Part shown: piece after piece, positions 18,177-28,394 of the stretch | Layout: each line of letters starts with the position of its first letter | Numbering within the stretch: position 1 is the stretch's first letter | DNA from: Cylindrotheca closterium | Taxonomy: Eukaryota; Bacillariophyta; Bacillariophyceae; Bacillariales; Bacillariaceae | Length of the DNA stretch: 64,000 nt | Reading direction: 5' to 3' | Assembly (NCBI GenBank): GCA_933822405.4 | Contig: CAKOGP040002425.1 | Span: forward strand, 51,373 to 115,372 | Notes under the pieces: generated by a model | Told to the model about the DNA's origin: nothing | Database searches by the model: none | Seen by the model: only the letters and a program-made list of their open reading frames with translations | Program-made: the position numbers and the translations under genes

Positions 18177-21100
18177 ATGGCAGATCCCACGCCCAAACAT
18201 CCTGGTGCATTGACACCGGCTTCCATCTATTTCGATACGCCTCCGACTCCTGGCAACAAAGGAATGGTCTATGATGCAGAAGAACCATCGGCAGCACCAA
18301 AGCGACAAGACAACCAGTCTTCAGAAGCGAAGACCAATGCAGCCAATGCAGCCAATGCGAACACCCAAACTGGATCCAAGAAGAAGGTTTGCATCGCAGT
18401 TGTGGTACTCTCTTGTCTTGTGGCCCTTGCGATTGGATTATCAATTCATTTCTCTAAACCACCCGAGGAAGACTCAAGTGATGGTCAGACTCGAACCCTG
18501 CGCTTTCTGGACTACCTGGAAACTATGGACAATATCGATGAAGCACTGCAAAATGCAGACCCAGAAGATTTGGATGTGTTCGTGGAAGGTGTCCGCTCCA
18601 AAGTGGATGACGAATTCAAGAGTCTCATCACCCCTCAGACCACTCTAGCAGCCTGGTTTCCCAACCCAAGTGGGTTTAATATCCCAGAAGTGCGAAGCGG
18701 CAACCGGCAACTTGTTAGGTACAATGCTGACGTACTTACCACATCACCATCTTTCTCGGAACTGTCACGAAGACTCAATGAAAAATGCCTTGAGCTTCTT
18801 GTGGAAGTCATTACAAATCTTGTTTTTCTCGTTTTTGCATCACTTGGACTCGGCTCATTCAACAGAGTATTTTTCAAGAATGTGGCAAGCTCTCTCGTGG
18901 AAGCTGGACGAAGCGTTAACGTGTTTGAACAGCTCCTTACTGTAACAGAATTTGCGCAGAAAACAGGATCGAAAGTCGATCTTTTGAAATTTTCATTGGA
19001 GCTTGGAAAAGGAATACTCAGCACAACGGGATTGAATTTCTTCTGGAAGACTTTCAAGGAAAACGTCACTCCTCTTGAAGCAGTACTTGTTGGGGCAGAG
19101 ACAGCCCTGACAATAACAGCGTTCCTTGCAACTGGTGGATTGGCGTTGTATGCAAAACTCGCATCAGTGGTTATTGGTCTTGGACTTGCTATTGATGCCT
19201 TTCGTGACGCTTTGATTGCATATTTTGACTGCATGGAAGATGAGAGTGCAAGACCAACTATGTCGCCTTCTACTCTGATGCCAACTATGCCGTCTACATT
19301 AGATTCATTCAAGACAACAAGGGGAACCTCAGATCCGCATTTCTCCACCTGGAACGGATTTTTTAGCTACCAAGGGGCTTGTGATCTAGTTTATATTGAT
19401 ACAGATCTCATCAAGGTTCATGTGAGAACAACATTGTCCAGCACAAGTACATTCTCCTATATTTCGGCGGTAGCTGTATCCCTTGGTGGTGACATTTTCG
19501 AGTTCAATAGTAATGATGACTACTTTGTCAACAAGGAGAAATCTCCCCTTTTGCCATCACAGATCGGAGGCTATCCATTGTTGAGAGGCTTTCGTTCCTT
19601 TTCCATTGATTTGGGAGGAGGTCAATCATTGCGGGTTTCCATTTATCAATCAACGCTCACAGTTGATGTCACCGGGCACATCGACAATTTCGGCGACAGC
19701 AAAGGAATTTCAGGCTCGTTTCACCAGAACAGCGCTGTAAAGCGAGATGGTAGCCTGTTTTCTGCAACGGATCCGGCCGAAACTGCGGCTGAGTGGCTGG
19801 TTGACTCTGGGCTCGGAGATGAACTACTCTTCACGGAACCATCTCCACATGAAGGCTGCATTGAATCAACTCCTTTCACGTACTCCGATGCCCAGCGAGA
19901 TGCTGCTCGCGAAGCATGTTCAGAGTGGCAGGGTGCCTCGTTTGAGAACTGCATCTTTGATGTATTGGCAAGCGGCGGTAACACCGATTGGGCATCAAAT
20001 CCAGGGTTTGGGCCAGTGCTTGAAATGGCATCTTGTCCAAACGAGAACAAGTGTTTGAATGGGACTGTCAACCTGGATGGCTTCTGTGAGTACACGGCAT
20101 TTGCCTGCAGCAATTCATCGAAAGTATGTGATCCATACGATGGAATCTGCAAGACCCAAAGTGATATCGTCCCTTGTGTTGCTGTGATTGATGAGTCATC
20201 ACTGAGTAACTCGCAAGCTGAGAGCAAATGGGCTCAATTTCGCAAGGAGTTCCCACGCCGTCCATTCTGCTTGTTGCGCCCTCCTGCAGTGAGTGGTGGT
20301 AGCACTCTTCACCTTCCAAGCTCATTTGATGAAGATCCATTGACTCTCCAACACCCTGTAAATCGTGATTCACAGTACAATTTGCCCATTTCCGATTGGT
20401 TCAATCTCTGTGGTCTTGACCTTTGGGCAAAGAATCTTGATTTTATTGCCCTCTTTCTGGATACTTCTGGTAGTGTGAAAGAAAGTCACGTTAAAGGATC
20501 TCTTGACTTCTTTGTTGACAAAGCGCAGAGCATGGGTCTCAAGATTCGAATGGTGAAAAATGGCAATGAGAATTGGATTGATCCATTCACAGATGAAATA
20601 ATGCAAGCACAGGCAACTCCTCAGAATGATGAATGCGGTGATGCATCGACCCTTTCTTCGCTACCCATCACTTTAACTGATAGCACGTTTGGCGCCTTTC
20701 CCGATTTCAACCTCGGTAACTGTTCCGTCGCTCTGACAGCCAATGGGGCTTGGTACAGTTACACAGCTACCGAGAAAAAGATCTTGAATGTGGTTATTTC
20801 GGCTCCAAATAATGTTAAAACGGTACTTTCCGTATTTGCTGGTGACTGCAACAATTTCTCCTGCAAAGGTCAGAATGGACCATTTGCAAATGGAGACGCT
20901 AGTTTAGCCTGGATTACAGAGAGCGGTGTCACGTACAAAATTCTTGTATCTCAAGACAATTTTGGCTTGGGAATTTCTTCTTTTGATCTCAGCATTCAAG
21001 ACTATGATGTCCCTGATAACGACTCCTGCGAGGGCGCGACATCCGTGGAGACACTGCCTTTTGAATTGCAAGACAGTACGGTCGGTGCCCTTCCTGGTTC

Positions 21101-23033
21101 TCTTCCTGATGCCAATATGACTACTTGCTTGGTGGATGACAAAGCCAATGGAATCTGGTACAGCTATACTGCGAACGCCAAAAAACTAATCCGAGCTTAT
21201 GTGTCAGGTCCAAGCAGGGTCGATACTGTACTTCGTGTATTTAGTGGCGATTGTACTGCCTTGTCGTGTATTGGAAAGGATGGGCCCTACTGGACGGGTG
21301 ATGCTGGGTGGATTTGGATAGGAGAAGCAGGAGTGACGTACAAGCTGTTGGTATCTGAGGACAATTTTGGTGTGGGAATTTCTTCTTTTGATCTCAGCAT
21401 TCAAGACTATGATGTCCCTGATAACGACTCCTGCGATGGCGCAACATCGGTGGACACACTGCCTTTTGAATTGCAAGTCAGCTCGGTTGGTGCTCTTCCT
21501 GATTATCTTCCTGATTCGAATCTGACTACCTGCTTGGTAGATGAAGAAGCCAATGGCATCTGGTACAGCTATACTGCTACTGCCACTAGATCAATCCGAG
21601 CTTATGTGTCAGGTCCCAACACAGCTGATACTGTTCTTCGTGTATTTAGTGGCGATTGTACTGCCTTGTCGTGTATTGGAAAGGATGGGCCCTACTGGAC
21701 GGGTGATGCTGGGTGGATTTGGATAGGAGAAGCAGGAGTGACGTACAAGCTGTTGGTATCTGAGGACAATTTTGGTGTGGGAATTTCTTCTTTTGATCTC
21801 AGCATTCAAGACTATGATGTCCCTGATAATGACTTGTGTGATAGCGCAACATCAGTGGAAACACTGCCTTTTGAATTGCAAGTCAGCTCGGTTGGTGCTC
21901 TTCCTGATTCTCTTCCTGATTCGAATGTGACTACCTGCTTGGTAGATGAAGAAGCCAATGGCATCTGGTACAGCTATACTGCTACTGCCACTAGATCAAT
22001 CCGAGCTTATGTGTCAGGTCCCAACACAGCTGATACTGTTCTTCGTGTATTTAGTGGCGATTGTACTGCCTTGTCGTGTATTGGAAAGGATGGGCCCTAC
22101 TGGACGGGTGATGCTGGGTGGATTTGGATAGGAGAAGCAGGAGTGACGTACAAGCTGTTGGTATCTGAGGACAATTTTGGTGTGGGAATTTCTTCTTTTG
22201 ATCTCAGCATTCAAGACTATGATGTCCCTGATAATGACTTGTGTGATAGCGCAACATCGGTGGACACACTGCCTTTTGAATTGCAAGTCAGCTCGGTTGG
22301 TGCTCTTCCTGATTCTCTTCCTGATTCGAATGTGACTACCTGCTTGGTAGATGAAGAAGCCAATGGCATCTGGTACAGCTATACTGCTACTGCCACTAGA
22401 TCAATCCGAGCTTATGTGTCAGGTCCCAACACAGCTGATACTGTTCTTCGTGTATTTAGTGGCGATTGTACTGCCTTGTCGTGTATTGGAAAGGATGGGC
22501 CCTACTGGACGGGTGATGCTGGGTGGATTTGGATAGGAGAAGCAGGAGTGACGTACAAGCTGTTGGTATCTGAGGACAATTTTGGTGTGGGAATTTCTTC
22601 TTTTGATCTCAGCATTCAAGACTATGATGTCCCTGATAACGACTCCTGCGATGGCGCAACATCGGTGGACACACTGCCTTTTGAATTGCAAGTCAGCTCG
22701 GTTGGTGCTCTTCGTGATTCTCTTCCTGATTCGAATGTGACTACCTGCTTGGTAGATGAAGAAGCCAATGGCATCTGGTACAGCTATACTGCTACTGCCA
22801 CTAGATCAATCCGTGCTTATGTGTCAGGTCCCAACACAGCTGATACTGTTCTTCGTGTATTTAGTGGCGATTGTACTGCCTTGTCGTGTATTGGAAAGGA
22901 TGGGCCCTACTGGACGGGTGATGCTGAGGTGATTTGGATAGGAGAAGCAGGAGTGACGTACAAGCTGTTGGTATCTGAGGACAATTTTGGTGTGGGCATT
23001 TCCTCTTGTACACTTTCATTAGATTTTAATTAA
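18177..23033 (+). CDS. Adhesin-like type II membrane protein: VWD, VWA-like MIDAS, six repeated NDxC modules
   Basis: A 1618-aa protein from the ATG at 18177 (GACG-ATG-GCA; the longer frame starts at GTG). Residues 1-66 are a polar cytosolic tail, 68-95 a membrane span (VCIAVVVLSCLVALAIGLSI). Residues 200-350 hold further hydrophobic helices. A von Willebrand D-type domain starts near 384 (TSDPHFSTWNGFFSYQGACD). A Cys-rich EGF-like stretch lies at about 620-655. A VWA-like strand with a MIDAS D-x-S-G-S (LFLDTSGSV) is at about 759-767. From about 817 to the end there are six modules of roughly 135 aa, each with N-D-x-C, G-I/A-W-Y-S-Y-T-A, V-F-S/A-G-D-C and V-T-Y-K-L-L-V-S. These resemble the beta-sandwich modules of secreted surface proteins. 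Modules 2-6 are almost identical. Role inferred: substrate or cell adhesion in secreted mucilage. Confidence 0.8.
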   Translation: MADPTPKHPGALTPASIYFDTPPTPGNKGMVYDAEEPSAAPKRQDNQSSEAKTNAANAANANTQTGSKKKVCIAVVVLSCLVALAIGLSIHFSKPPEEDSSDGQTRTLRFLDYLETMDNIDEALQNADPEDLDVFVEGVRSKVDDEFKSLITPQTTLAAWFPNPSGFNIPEVRSGNRQLVRYNADVLTTSPSFSELSRRLNEKCLELLVEVITNLVFLVFASLGLGSFNRVFFKNVASSLVEAGRSVNVFEQLLTVTEFAQKTGSKVDLLKFSLELGKGILSTTGLNFFWKTFKENVTPLEAVLVGAETALTITAFLATGGLALYAKLASVVIGLGLAIDAFRDALIAYFDCMEDESARPTMSPSTLMPTMPSTLDSFKTTRGTSDPHFSTWNGFFSYQGACDLVYIDTDLIKVHVRTTLSSTSTFSYISAVAVSLGGDIFEFNSNDDYFVNKEKSPLLPSQIGGYPLLRGFRSFSIDLGGGQSLRVSIYQSTLTVDVTGHIDNFGDSKGISGSFHQNSAVKRDGSLFSATDPAETAAEWLVDSGLGDELLFTEPSPHEGCIESTPFTYSDAQRDAAREACSEWQGASFENCIFDVLASGGNTDWASNPGFGPVLEMASCPNENKCLNGTVNLDGFCEYTAFACSNSSKVCDPYDGICKTQSDIVPCVAVIDESSLSNSQAESKWAQFRKEFPRRPFCLLRPPAVSGGSTLHLPSSFDEDPLTLQHPVNRDSQYNLPISDWFNLCGLDLWAKNLDFIALFLDTSGSVKESHVKGSLDFFVDKAQSMGLKIRMVKNGNENWIDPFTDEIMQAQATPQNDECGDASTLSSLPITLTDSTFGAFPDFNLGNCSVALTANGAWYSYTATEKKILNVVISAPNNVKTVLSVFAGDCNNFSCKGQNGPFANGDASLAWITESGVTYKILVSQDNFGLGISSFDLSIQDYDVPDNDSCEGATSVETLPFELQDSTVGALPGSLPDANMTTCLVDDKANGIWYSYTANAKKLIRAYVSGPSRVDTVLRVFSGDCTALSCIGKDGPYWTGDAGWIWIGEAGVTYKLLVSEDNFGVGISSFDLSIQDYDVPDNDSCDGATSVDTLPFELQVSSVGALPDYLPDSNLTTCLVDEEANGIWYSYTATATRSIRAYVSGPNTADTVLRVFSGDCTALSCIGKDGPYWTGDAGWIWIGEAGVTYKLLVSEDNFGVGISSFDLSIQDYDVPDNDLCDSATSVETLPFELQVSSVGALPDSLPDSNVTTCLVDEEANGIWYSYTATATRSIRAYVSGPNTADTVLRVFSGDCTALSCIGKDGPYWTGDAGWIWIGEAGVTYKLLVSEDNFGVGISSFDLSIQDYDVPDNDLCDSATSVDTLPFELQVSSVGALPDSLPDSNVTTCLVDEEANGIWYSYTATATRSIRAYVSGPNTADTVLRVFSGDCTALSCIGKDGPYWTGDAGWIWIGEAGVTYKLLVSEDNFGVGISSFDLSIQDYDVPDNDSCDGATSVDTLPFELQVSSVGALRDSLPDSNVTTCLVDEEANGIWYSYTATATRSIRAYVSGPNTADTVLRVFSGDCTALSCIGKDGPYWTGDAEVIWIGEAGVTYKLLVSEDNFGVGISSCTLSLDFN
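21015..23033 (+). repeat. 405-bp tandem coding repeat (135-aa module)
   Basis: Unit boundaries fall at 21015, 21420, 21825, 22230 and 22635, exactly 405 bp apart, each at the GAT of V-P-D-N-D. A more diverged unit precedes them (about 20627-21014). Whole stretches of over 200 bp are identical between units, so duplication is recent or the array is homogenised by gene conversion. The last unit ends early in a changed C-terminus (GISSCTLSLDFN). Confidence 0.97.
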
Positions 23034-23449
23034 GGGAGAAATATTTGTGAATCAACACATCAATCTATTGCGCCAAAAGTGGGAGGTATTGAAGGTGGGC
23101 ACCACCAAGATCTAATATCTAGAGCCCAAGATTACAGAAACTAACTTCGTGTCATTGCAAGGTGTAATTATGGCTATGCATGTACATTACTATTCCATTT
23201 CTATTTTAAATGGTTTTTGAGTTGAACCGGGACTGGAATGCATATTATTCGGCTACCAATCTGTACATTGCACCTACCTACAGTATACACCGGATGGGGC
23301 TGACCCTTATTTCTTATTGTCAACAGGGTCACAATGGTGGATGTGCAACATTGTGCTTTTATTCACAATGAAATTATTGCTACAATGTGGTACAGCTCTG
23401 CTCCTCATGGTCTTTCACTCATAGCATGCTGTCGCAGGTGCGGTAGAAA
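23034..23449. other. Intergenic, no gene seen
   Basis: Sequence between the adhesin stop and the start of duplication copy 2. No conserved frame or repeat found. Confidence 0.6.
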
Positions 23450-25042
23450 CGAAGTCAAGCAAAAGTATCCGTCGAACCCAAAGCAGGATCAATACCAGCA
23501 TTGCAAACAGCCCAAGAAGGAGCTTTGGAAGGAACAACAATGGCTCCCATTTGTGACCCCTATGATCTTGCAATAAAGCTACCACGACAATGGTGGATCT
23601 TTAAAAAAATATAGACGGCATACTACTATTTAAATCATCGTGCAGTACAGCATTACTTCTTTGTCAAACTAGACTATCCACATTTTACTTTTTGATTCAA
23701 TCTCCTTGCAGTCTGCCTGACATTATGATGGCCAATTAGTCTTGAAGTGTATGAACTCTTGCATTTGTTCCTTTTGAATGGCTCTGAATCCATTTGATTT
23801 GAACAGATGATAAAAGAATTTATCCCAGCGGCTCAGCTCAAAGAGCAACAAATTCTGATGTCAATATTCTCCTTACGTGATGTGAACGAATCATTCAATA
23901 ATTCACTCATTCAATAATTCACTGCACCAAATCCCTCGAGAATACTCGAACATGAATCCTAGAAATCGTTTCATTGTCCCAAAGATGAACCTTGGAACTA
24001 CCTTCCCGATATAGTTGCTGTAACGATTTGCTGTATTCCCTCTCCGCTCTTGTGTAGCCTTGAGTAGCCAGCCATTGGACTGGATTTTTGTGAATGTATT
24101 TGGTATAAGAGGTAGCATAGCCCACCTCAGCCGCATCATCAATGACTTTCAGATTGATTTTTCCAGTAGACGGTGCGACGACAAACTCGCGTTTCAATGG
24201 ATCTCCTTGATATTCGGGAAATAAGGATACCATCGCAGCAAATTCTCGCCGATCCATCAATAAAGTTCTGTTAACATTTTGATTCATTCCTGATGGTCCA
24301 TCATCGTACAAGATTGGAGACTCCCAATGTGGTATTGTGCTTATATTTTTGGATTCTTCCTCACCCTTGACTACTCTCCGCGAGAACCAAGTGTGGCCAA
24401 ACAATTGAATGATTCTTGGATCTATTGGTTGTTGATCGTAAATGTCGGCACAACAATGCAAAAAGTCAGTCTCTTTCTCCACGAAACCATTTCGATGCAA
24501 CCAATTAAGAGATTCAATAAGAGTCGGAAAGCAATATGGTGGATCACCGGTCGCCAATAACTCTGCTGACGACGACTGCTGTGACTCGGTTGGTGTTTGT
24601 ATCGTCGTTGGTGTTGAAGTAGAATCATCATTATCATTTCTCCAGCATGCTTGTGACAGTATCAGCTTGGTCATGAGACAGGGTAAGTTCTCATTCCCTG
24701 AGTTATTGGAAGTAGGTATTACAGCTGTATCGTTGGAAATACCAAGATGCGCAAATTCCTTACGACCCCTGACACTGGGTTGAATGGATTGTGGCAATAT
24801 TCCTTGTTGAATGGAAGATAAGATTCCACCATATTTTTCATCAAAGCAATTGCAAGTTTCGTCTTCTTGTAACGACTGGCTGTGATGATTGTGCAAATAG
24901 CGGTACGCCGAACATTTGACACTTTTGATGAGAGAGTCAAGACCTAGGAATTCTGCTTCTATCAAGACGGTTTCAGTAATGGCGGATGACCGGATGAATC
25001 CATTTCTCATGTAACTCAGCAGTATTTGAAAGGCATCTGGAT
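23450..25042. repeat. Segmental duplication, copy 2
   Basis: Same order as copy 1: a fragment of the ApoL-like CDS end (GTCGAACCCAAAGCAGGATC… to GGCTCCCAT, with about 73 bp lost before the stop), its 3' flank, then the BTB gene, here complete. Identity with copy 1 stops at about 25042, inside the BTB coding region. Confidence 0.85.
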
Positions 25043-25244
25043 CTTGATCCAAAAAATAAACAGATATAGTATCCTTAATTTCATGCTCACAAGTTCCCTG
25101 CCAATCGTTGGAAAACATGGAGCTGAAGTATCCTGAACACGAAGTCAGGGTGATTTTGGAGCAGGAAAAGATTCGTCCTCCCACATTGAGTTTCACATAA
25201 TCTGGGCTATTGATGAGGCTTCTTGGGGTTATAGTAGGAGACAT
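23919..25244 (-). CDS. BTB/POZ (T1, KCTD-type) domain protein
   Basis: A 441-aa protein. Residues 15-110 form a T1-type BTB domain: the opening Y-V-K-L-N-V-G-G-R-I-F, then S-G-Y-F-S-S-M-F, and Y-F-L-D-Q-D-P-D-A-F-Q-I-L-L-S-Y-M-R-N-G, all diagnostic for the K+ channel tetramerisation/KCTD group. There are no membrane spans, so it is not a channel. KCTD-type proteins usually assemble into oligomers and many serve as cullin-3 adaptors; that role is inference here. Residues 150-230 are Ser/Thr-rich linker. The C-terminal 200 residues form a separate domain (FPTLIESLNWL … HTWFSRRVV … RREFAAMVSLFPEY) I do not recognise, and this is the part retained in the truncated copy at 15904. Single exon. Confidence 0.82.
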   Translation of the reverse strand: MSPTITPRSLINSPDYVKLNVGGRIFSCSKITLTSCSGYFSSMFSNDWQGTCEHEIKDTISVYFLDQDPDAFQILLSYMRNGFIRSSAITETVLIEAEFLGLDSLIKSVKCSAYRYLHNHHSQSLQEDETCNCFDEKYGGILSSIQQGILPQSIQPSVRGRKEFAHLGISNDTAVIPTSNNSGNENLPCLMTKLILSQACWRNDNDDSTSTPTTIQTPTESQQSSSAELLATGDPPYCFPTLIESLNWLHRNGFVEKETDFLHCCADIYDQQPIDPRIIQLFGHTWFSRRVVKGEEESKNISTIPHWESPILYDDGPSGMNQNVNRTLLMDRREFAAMVSLFPEYQGDPLKREFVVAPSTGKINLKVIDDAAEVGYATSYTKYIHKNPVQWLATQGYTRAEREYSKSLQQLYREGSSKVHLWDNETISRIHVRVFSRDLVQ

Positions 25245-25352
25245 GATATTGGAGACAGCACTGAGCGTACCTTCCGGTAGTATGGAAGCTGTGATGTGGT
25301 CAATGAAGGTGTTATGATGATGACGACGATGATGACTATGATATATATTATC

Positions 25353-26306
25353 ATATCCCTTAACGCTTTAGACGATATAATATATCGGATAAAAAAAAAT
25401 TCCACACATTTCACGCAATAACTTCCGCCACGTACAAATACACCTTTTACTGCCATAAATAAGTTTATTGCCAGTGAAATAAGGAATTCATCGGTATGCT
25501 ACATGTTATATCTCAGCCCATCACAGAAACAAGGATGAACCTCCGAAGTCGGACAGACCCATTTGCCCCAAAACTGACACCAACACAAAACTGTCTCGTC
25601 AGGTCATGAAGACGGCATATTCTTCCACCCTACCATTTGCCATTGATATGTATTATCACAATGGCACTTCTCGGCCCTATCAGAAGGTGCAATAGGCATG
25701 GGAGAGGACCATGCGGCTCAATTTGGTGGTCTGATGGACCAAAAAAATCTGAGTATGTTGCTCGTCATCCCGAATGTAAATAGTCATGCAAGACAAAGGC
25801 CAGCACCTTCAAGGGTGAAGGATAGTCATTCGAAAGTGATTCTAGTGTTGATTGCAGTGTGTAACTGTATTTTCATGGCTGTCAATCCTGCAAAGTAGGC
25901 TGTTGGCAATTGCGTTGTGGCAGAGTTACATGGCCAACGCATTATGTGACAATATACCAAGCGGAGCACCAATGAAGACGTTTAGAATGATTGCCACATC
26001 TAAGCCATGGCTTCCTGCGCCTAGATTCAGTAGAAAACAGTAAAAGCACACTGTTGCTATCAAGAAAGGAAATGAGCAACTCCATGTGGCCGATTTCGCT
26101 TATCAGAAGGCTCTGGAGAAGCAAAATGGAGCTACAGCGACAACTAAGCTTACTGTACCTGCTAGGAAGTATTCATATTTAGATTTGTCCCTTTGTAATG
26201 ATCATTTTAATGCTTATTATTGTAGTAGTATGGTGTAAATAGTAGTGCGTAATTTTTTTTATATCCGATATAATATATCGGATAAAATCGAAGCGTTAAG
26301 GGATAT
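25353..26306. mobile_element. Candidate decayed DNA element with about 50-bp terminal inverted repeats
   Basis: The left arm begins ATATCCCTTAACGCTT (25353) and continues to …TATATCGGATAAAAAAAAATT (to about 25401). The right arm (26251-26306) is its reverse complement: outer 16 bp identical, inner ATATCGGATA + A-run also shared. The right arm contains a perfect 10-bp hairpin (ATCCGATATA/TATATCGGAT). The 850-bp interior has scattered short frames; 26048-26202 (+) reads as about 50 uninterrupted codons without a start. No clear target-site duplication was found. It could be a MITE or a relic of an autonomous element; superfamily not assigned. Confidence 0.5.
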
Positions 26307-26560
26307 TGTATCCGTATCTTTTTTGTTTTGAGAGAACGGGACGGAAGACGGAAGGACCGTATACCGTATGCAGACGTTTTTTGACATCAATTCTCTGACG
26401 TCAGTTTTCAGCGAGCCTTTTGGTTGGCTCATCTTTTCTATCGATTTCTTCCAAATCTTCGTACCGGTAGCATTAGAAGTCAGAATTAAGCAGCATCATA
26501 GGAGGACGAAGAAGTCTTGTATATATTATCAAAATACTGCATTCTACCTTGAGTCTCCCA

Positions 26561-28096
26561 ATGGATTCGACCTTTACTACTATGCTGCTTATTGCTTCCA
26601 TTGCCTTGACGGCTGTCAGCGTCGAGGCGTTGATTGGCATTGCGCCTTCACCAGCAACAACTTCAGCCGGAGCCTCTTTGTGTTCTTCACATGCTTATTC
26701 TTCAGGAAGAAAGTCCAGTCGAGCTGGATCCCTTTATTATGCTGAGCGAGACCAACAGTATCAGGACTATGCTTACGAACAAGAGCAACGCAATAATGGC
26801 GGTTGGAATGAAGGACCACAACCTGGTGGTGGACTTGCTGCTGAACAACAAAACCAGCAATCATGGAACGAAAACAATAACCAGTTTCAACCTGATAGAC
26901 CGCCGCAAGAAGAATATTTCAACGGCGACGTTGGTTACAACAATGTGAACTACAATTCTTTTGCGGACAAATCGAACAACCAATATTATGCTGAAGGTCA
27001 ACCTTATGAATCCAGCAATCCACACCAATTTGAGGCGCAGGAGTATCAGCAGGCCAGCTTCAATCATCAAGAGGCGCAAAATCAAGGATATTATCCCCCA
27101 AATCAAGAATACCTGAATGATTACCAGCAGCAACAGCCATACGAGCCACCTCAAGAATTCAATCAGGGTTATGAACCTCCAAGAGACATGCAACAGCAAC
27201 GACAAGAAGAAGACTATAGACGATATCCAACTCGGATGAACCGGTCAAGACCTTCCAGCTTGTTGGATGACATGTTTGACGATCCATTCTTCAATGATGA
27301 CCCATTCTTTGACAACTTTTTCGCAATGCCAACACCCTTTAGCATGTTGAACAAGAATAGAAGAAGGGACGAGGGACGCTCATCTTCCACCAGCTTGCTG
27401 GCAGAAATGTTTGATGATCCATTCTTTGACGATCCCTTTTTTGATAAATTCTTTTCCATGCCAACACCTTTTCGCGCGTTGTCGCCCTTTTACCGCACCC
27501 GACGAAAAAGCTCCAGCAACGGCAGCAGCATTGCCAATTCGAATTTCAGATCGGCCTTCTCCATGTTGGATCAGATGCGGCAGAAAATGGAAGTCTTTTC
27601 CAATTATGATGGATTCTTGCAGCGAGGAGAAGGTAGTAGTCGCATACTCTTGGATAAGGCCGAACGGTATCTAAACGACGACGTAGCCTGCCGCATGGCC
27701 CTGGGTGTGGGCAATGAGGATCGCATTCGCTTGGGGGGCATTCTAGGTTCCGCCTCGTCCATGGCGTATGCTGCCGTCTGGGATGGACCCGAACAACAAC
27801 AACAACGCCAAGAGCGGCGGGCTCAGCGGAACCTTCAAGTTGCCGTGGAAGGACCGGACCCAAGAATGATGGAGGCCGTGGTCAAGATTACAGCCTTTGA
27901 GGATGATGAAATCCAAAGCTTGACGTTGCAGACCCGTGACGGCCGAGAAATATCCGTGCCAGTGATTGGAAGGCAGAACGACCACAATAACAACGCTAAT
28001 TTTGAAGATGGAAGATTCTTCAATGAAGATCCTCGAGAGGTTCCTCCGCCACCAGGAGTAATTGATGCTGAGGTTATCGAACAAGGGCGGCGATGA
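26561..28096 (+). CDS. Secreted Q/N-rich protein with duplicated DPFF motif
   Basis: A 511-aa protein from the ATG at 26561 (the longer frame begins at TTG). Residues 1-24 are a signal peptide (TMLLIASIALTAVSVEA). Residues 60-225 are rich in Gln, Asn, Tyr and Pro, prion-like in composition. Two copies of a roughly 45-residue unit follow at about 230 and 278, each with M-F-D-D-P-F-F, D-P-F-F-D-x-F-F and MPTPF. The C-terminal third (340-511) looks folded: LLDKAERYLNDDVACRMALG, then MEAVVKITAFEDDEIQSLTL. This C-terminal part seems conserved because its pseudogene copy downstream keeps it. Function unknown; a plastid or wall location cannot be decided, since the residue after the predicted cleavage is not Phe. 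Confidence 0.68.
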   Translation: MDSTFTTMLLIASIALTAVSVEALIGIAPSPATTSAGASLCSSHAYSSGRKSSRAGSLYYAERDQQYQDYAYEQEQRNNGGWNEGPQPGGGLAAEQQNQQSWNENNNQFQPDRPPQEEYFNGDVGYNNVNYNSFADKSNNQYYAEGQPYESSNPHQFEAQEYQQASFNHQEAQNQGYYPPNQEYLNDYQQQQPYEPPQEFNQGYEPPRDMQQQRQEEDYRRYPTRMNRSRPSSLLDDMFDDPFFNDDPFFDNFFAMPTPFSMLNKNRRRDEGRSSSTSLLAEMFDDPFFDDPFFDKFFSMPTPFRALSPFYRTRRKSSSNGSSIANSNFRSAFSMLDQMRQKMEVFSNYDGFLQRGEGSSRILLDKAERYLNDDVACRMALGVGNEDRIRLGGILGSASSMAYAAVWDGPEQQQQRQERRAQRNLQVAVEGPDPRMMEAVVKITAFEDDEIQSLTLQTRDGREISVPVIGRQNDHNNNANFEDGRFFNEDPREVPPPPGVIDAEVIEQGRR

Positions 28097-28394
28097 ATTC
28101 ATAATTATACCGCCGGATACTAATAAACTTACTTCTTTCTATATCTGATTTCGGAAGTTGATTCAACTCAATCTACTGTACCTATATACAAATCCATGCT
28201 CTTGTTGACTGCGACTGTACATAATAGGGACGATGATGACCGCAACAAAAGTCAATCATCTCGTCAGGCTAGGCGCCGAGACAAAAATCAATCATCTCGT
28301 CGAGCTAGGTGTTGAGATGCGGTCACATGCCGTTGATGTTAGCTGCTCCATTTTATTCTTCAAATCGTTCCTCTTAATATGCGCAATGGGGTTC

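Noticed and set aside
21204..22691. Four similar minus-strand frames of 66-90 aa
   Set aside because: Antisense shadows of the 405-bp coding repeat, repeated at the same period.
20627..23033. Regular array considered as a CRISPR-like or satellite structure
   Set aside because: The 405-bp units have no unique spacers and stay in one open frame; this is a coding repeat.
25849..26043. Possible piggyBac or other DDE transposase remnant inside the inverted-repeat element
   Set aside because: Short frames are present, but I could not find the spaced Asp/Glu residues or family words, so no superfamily is assigned.
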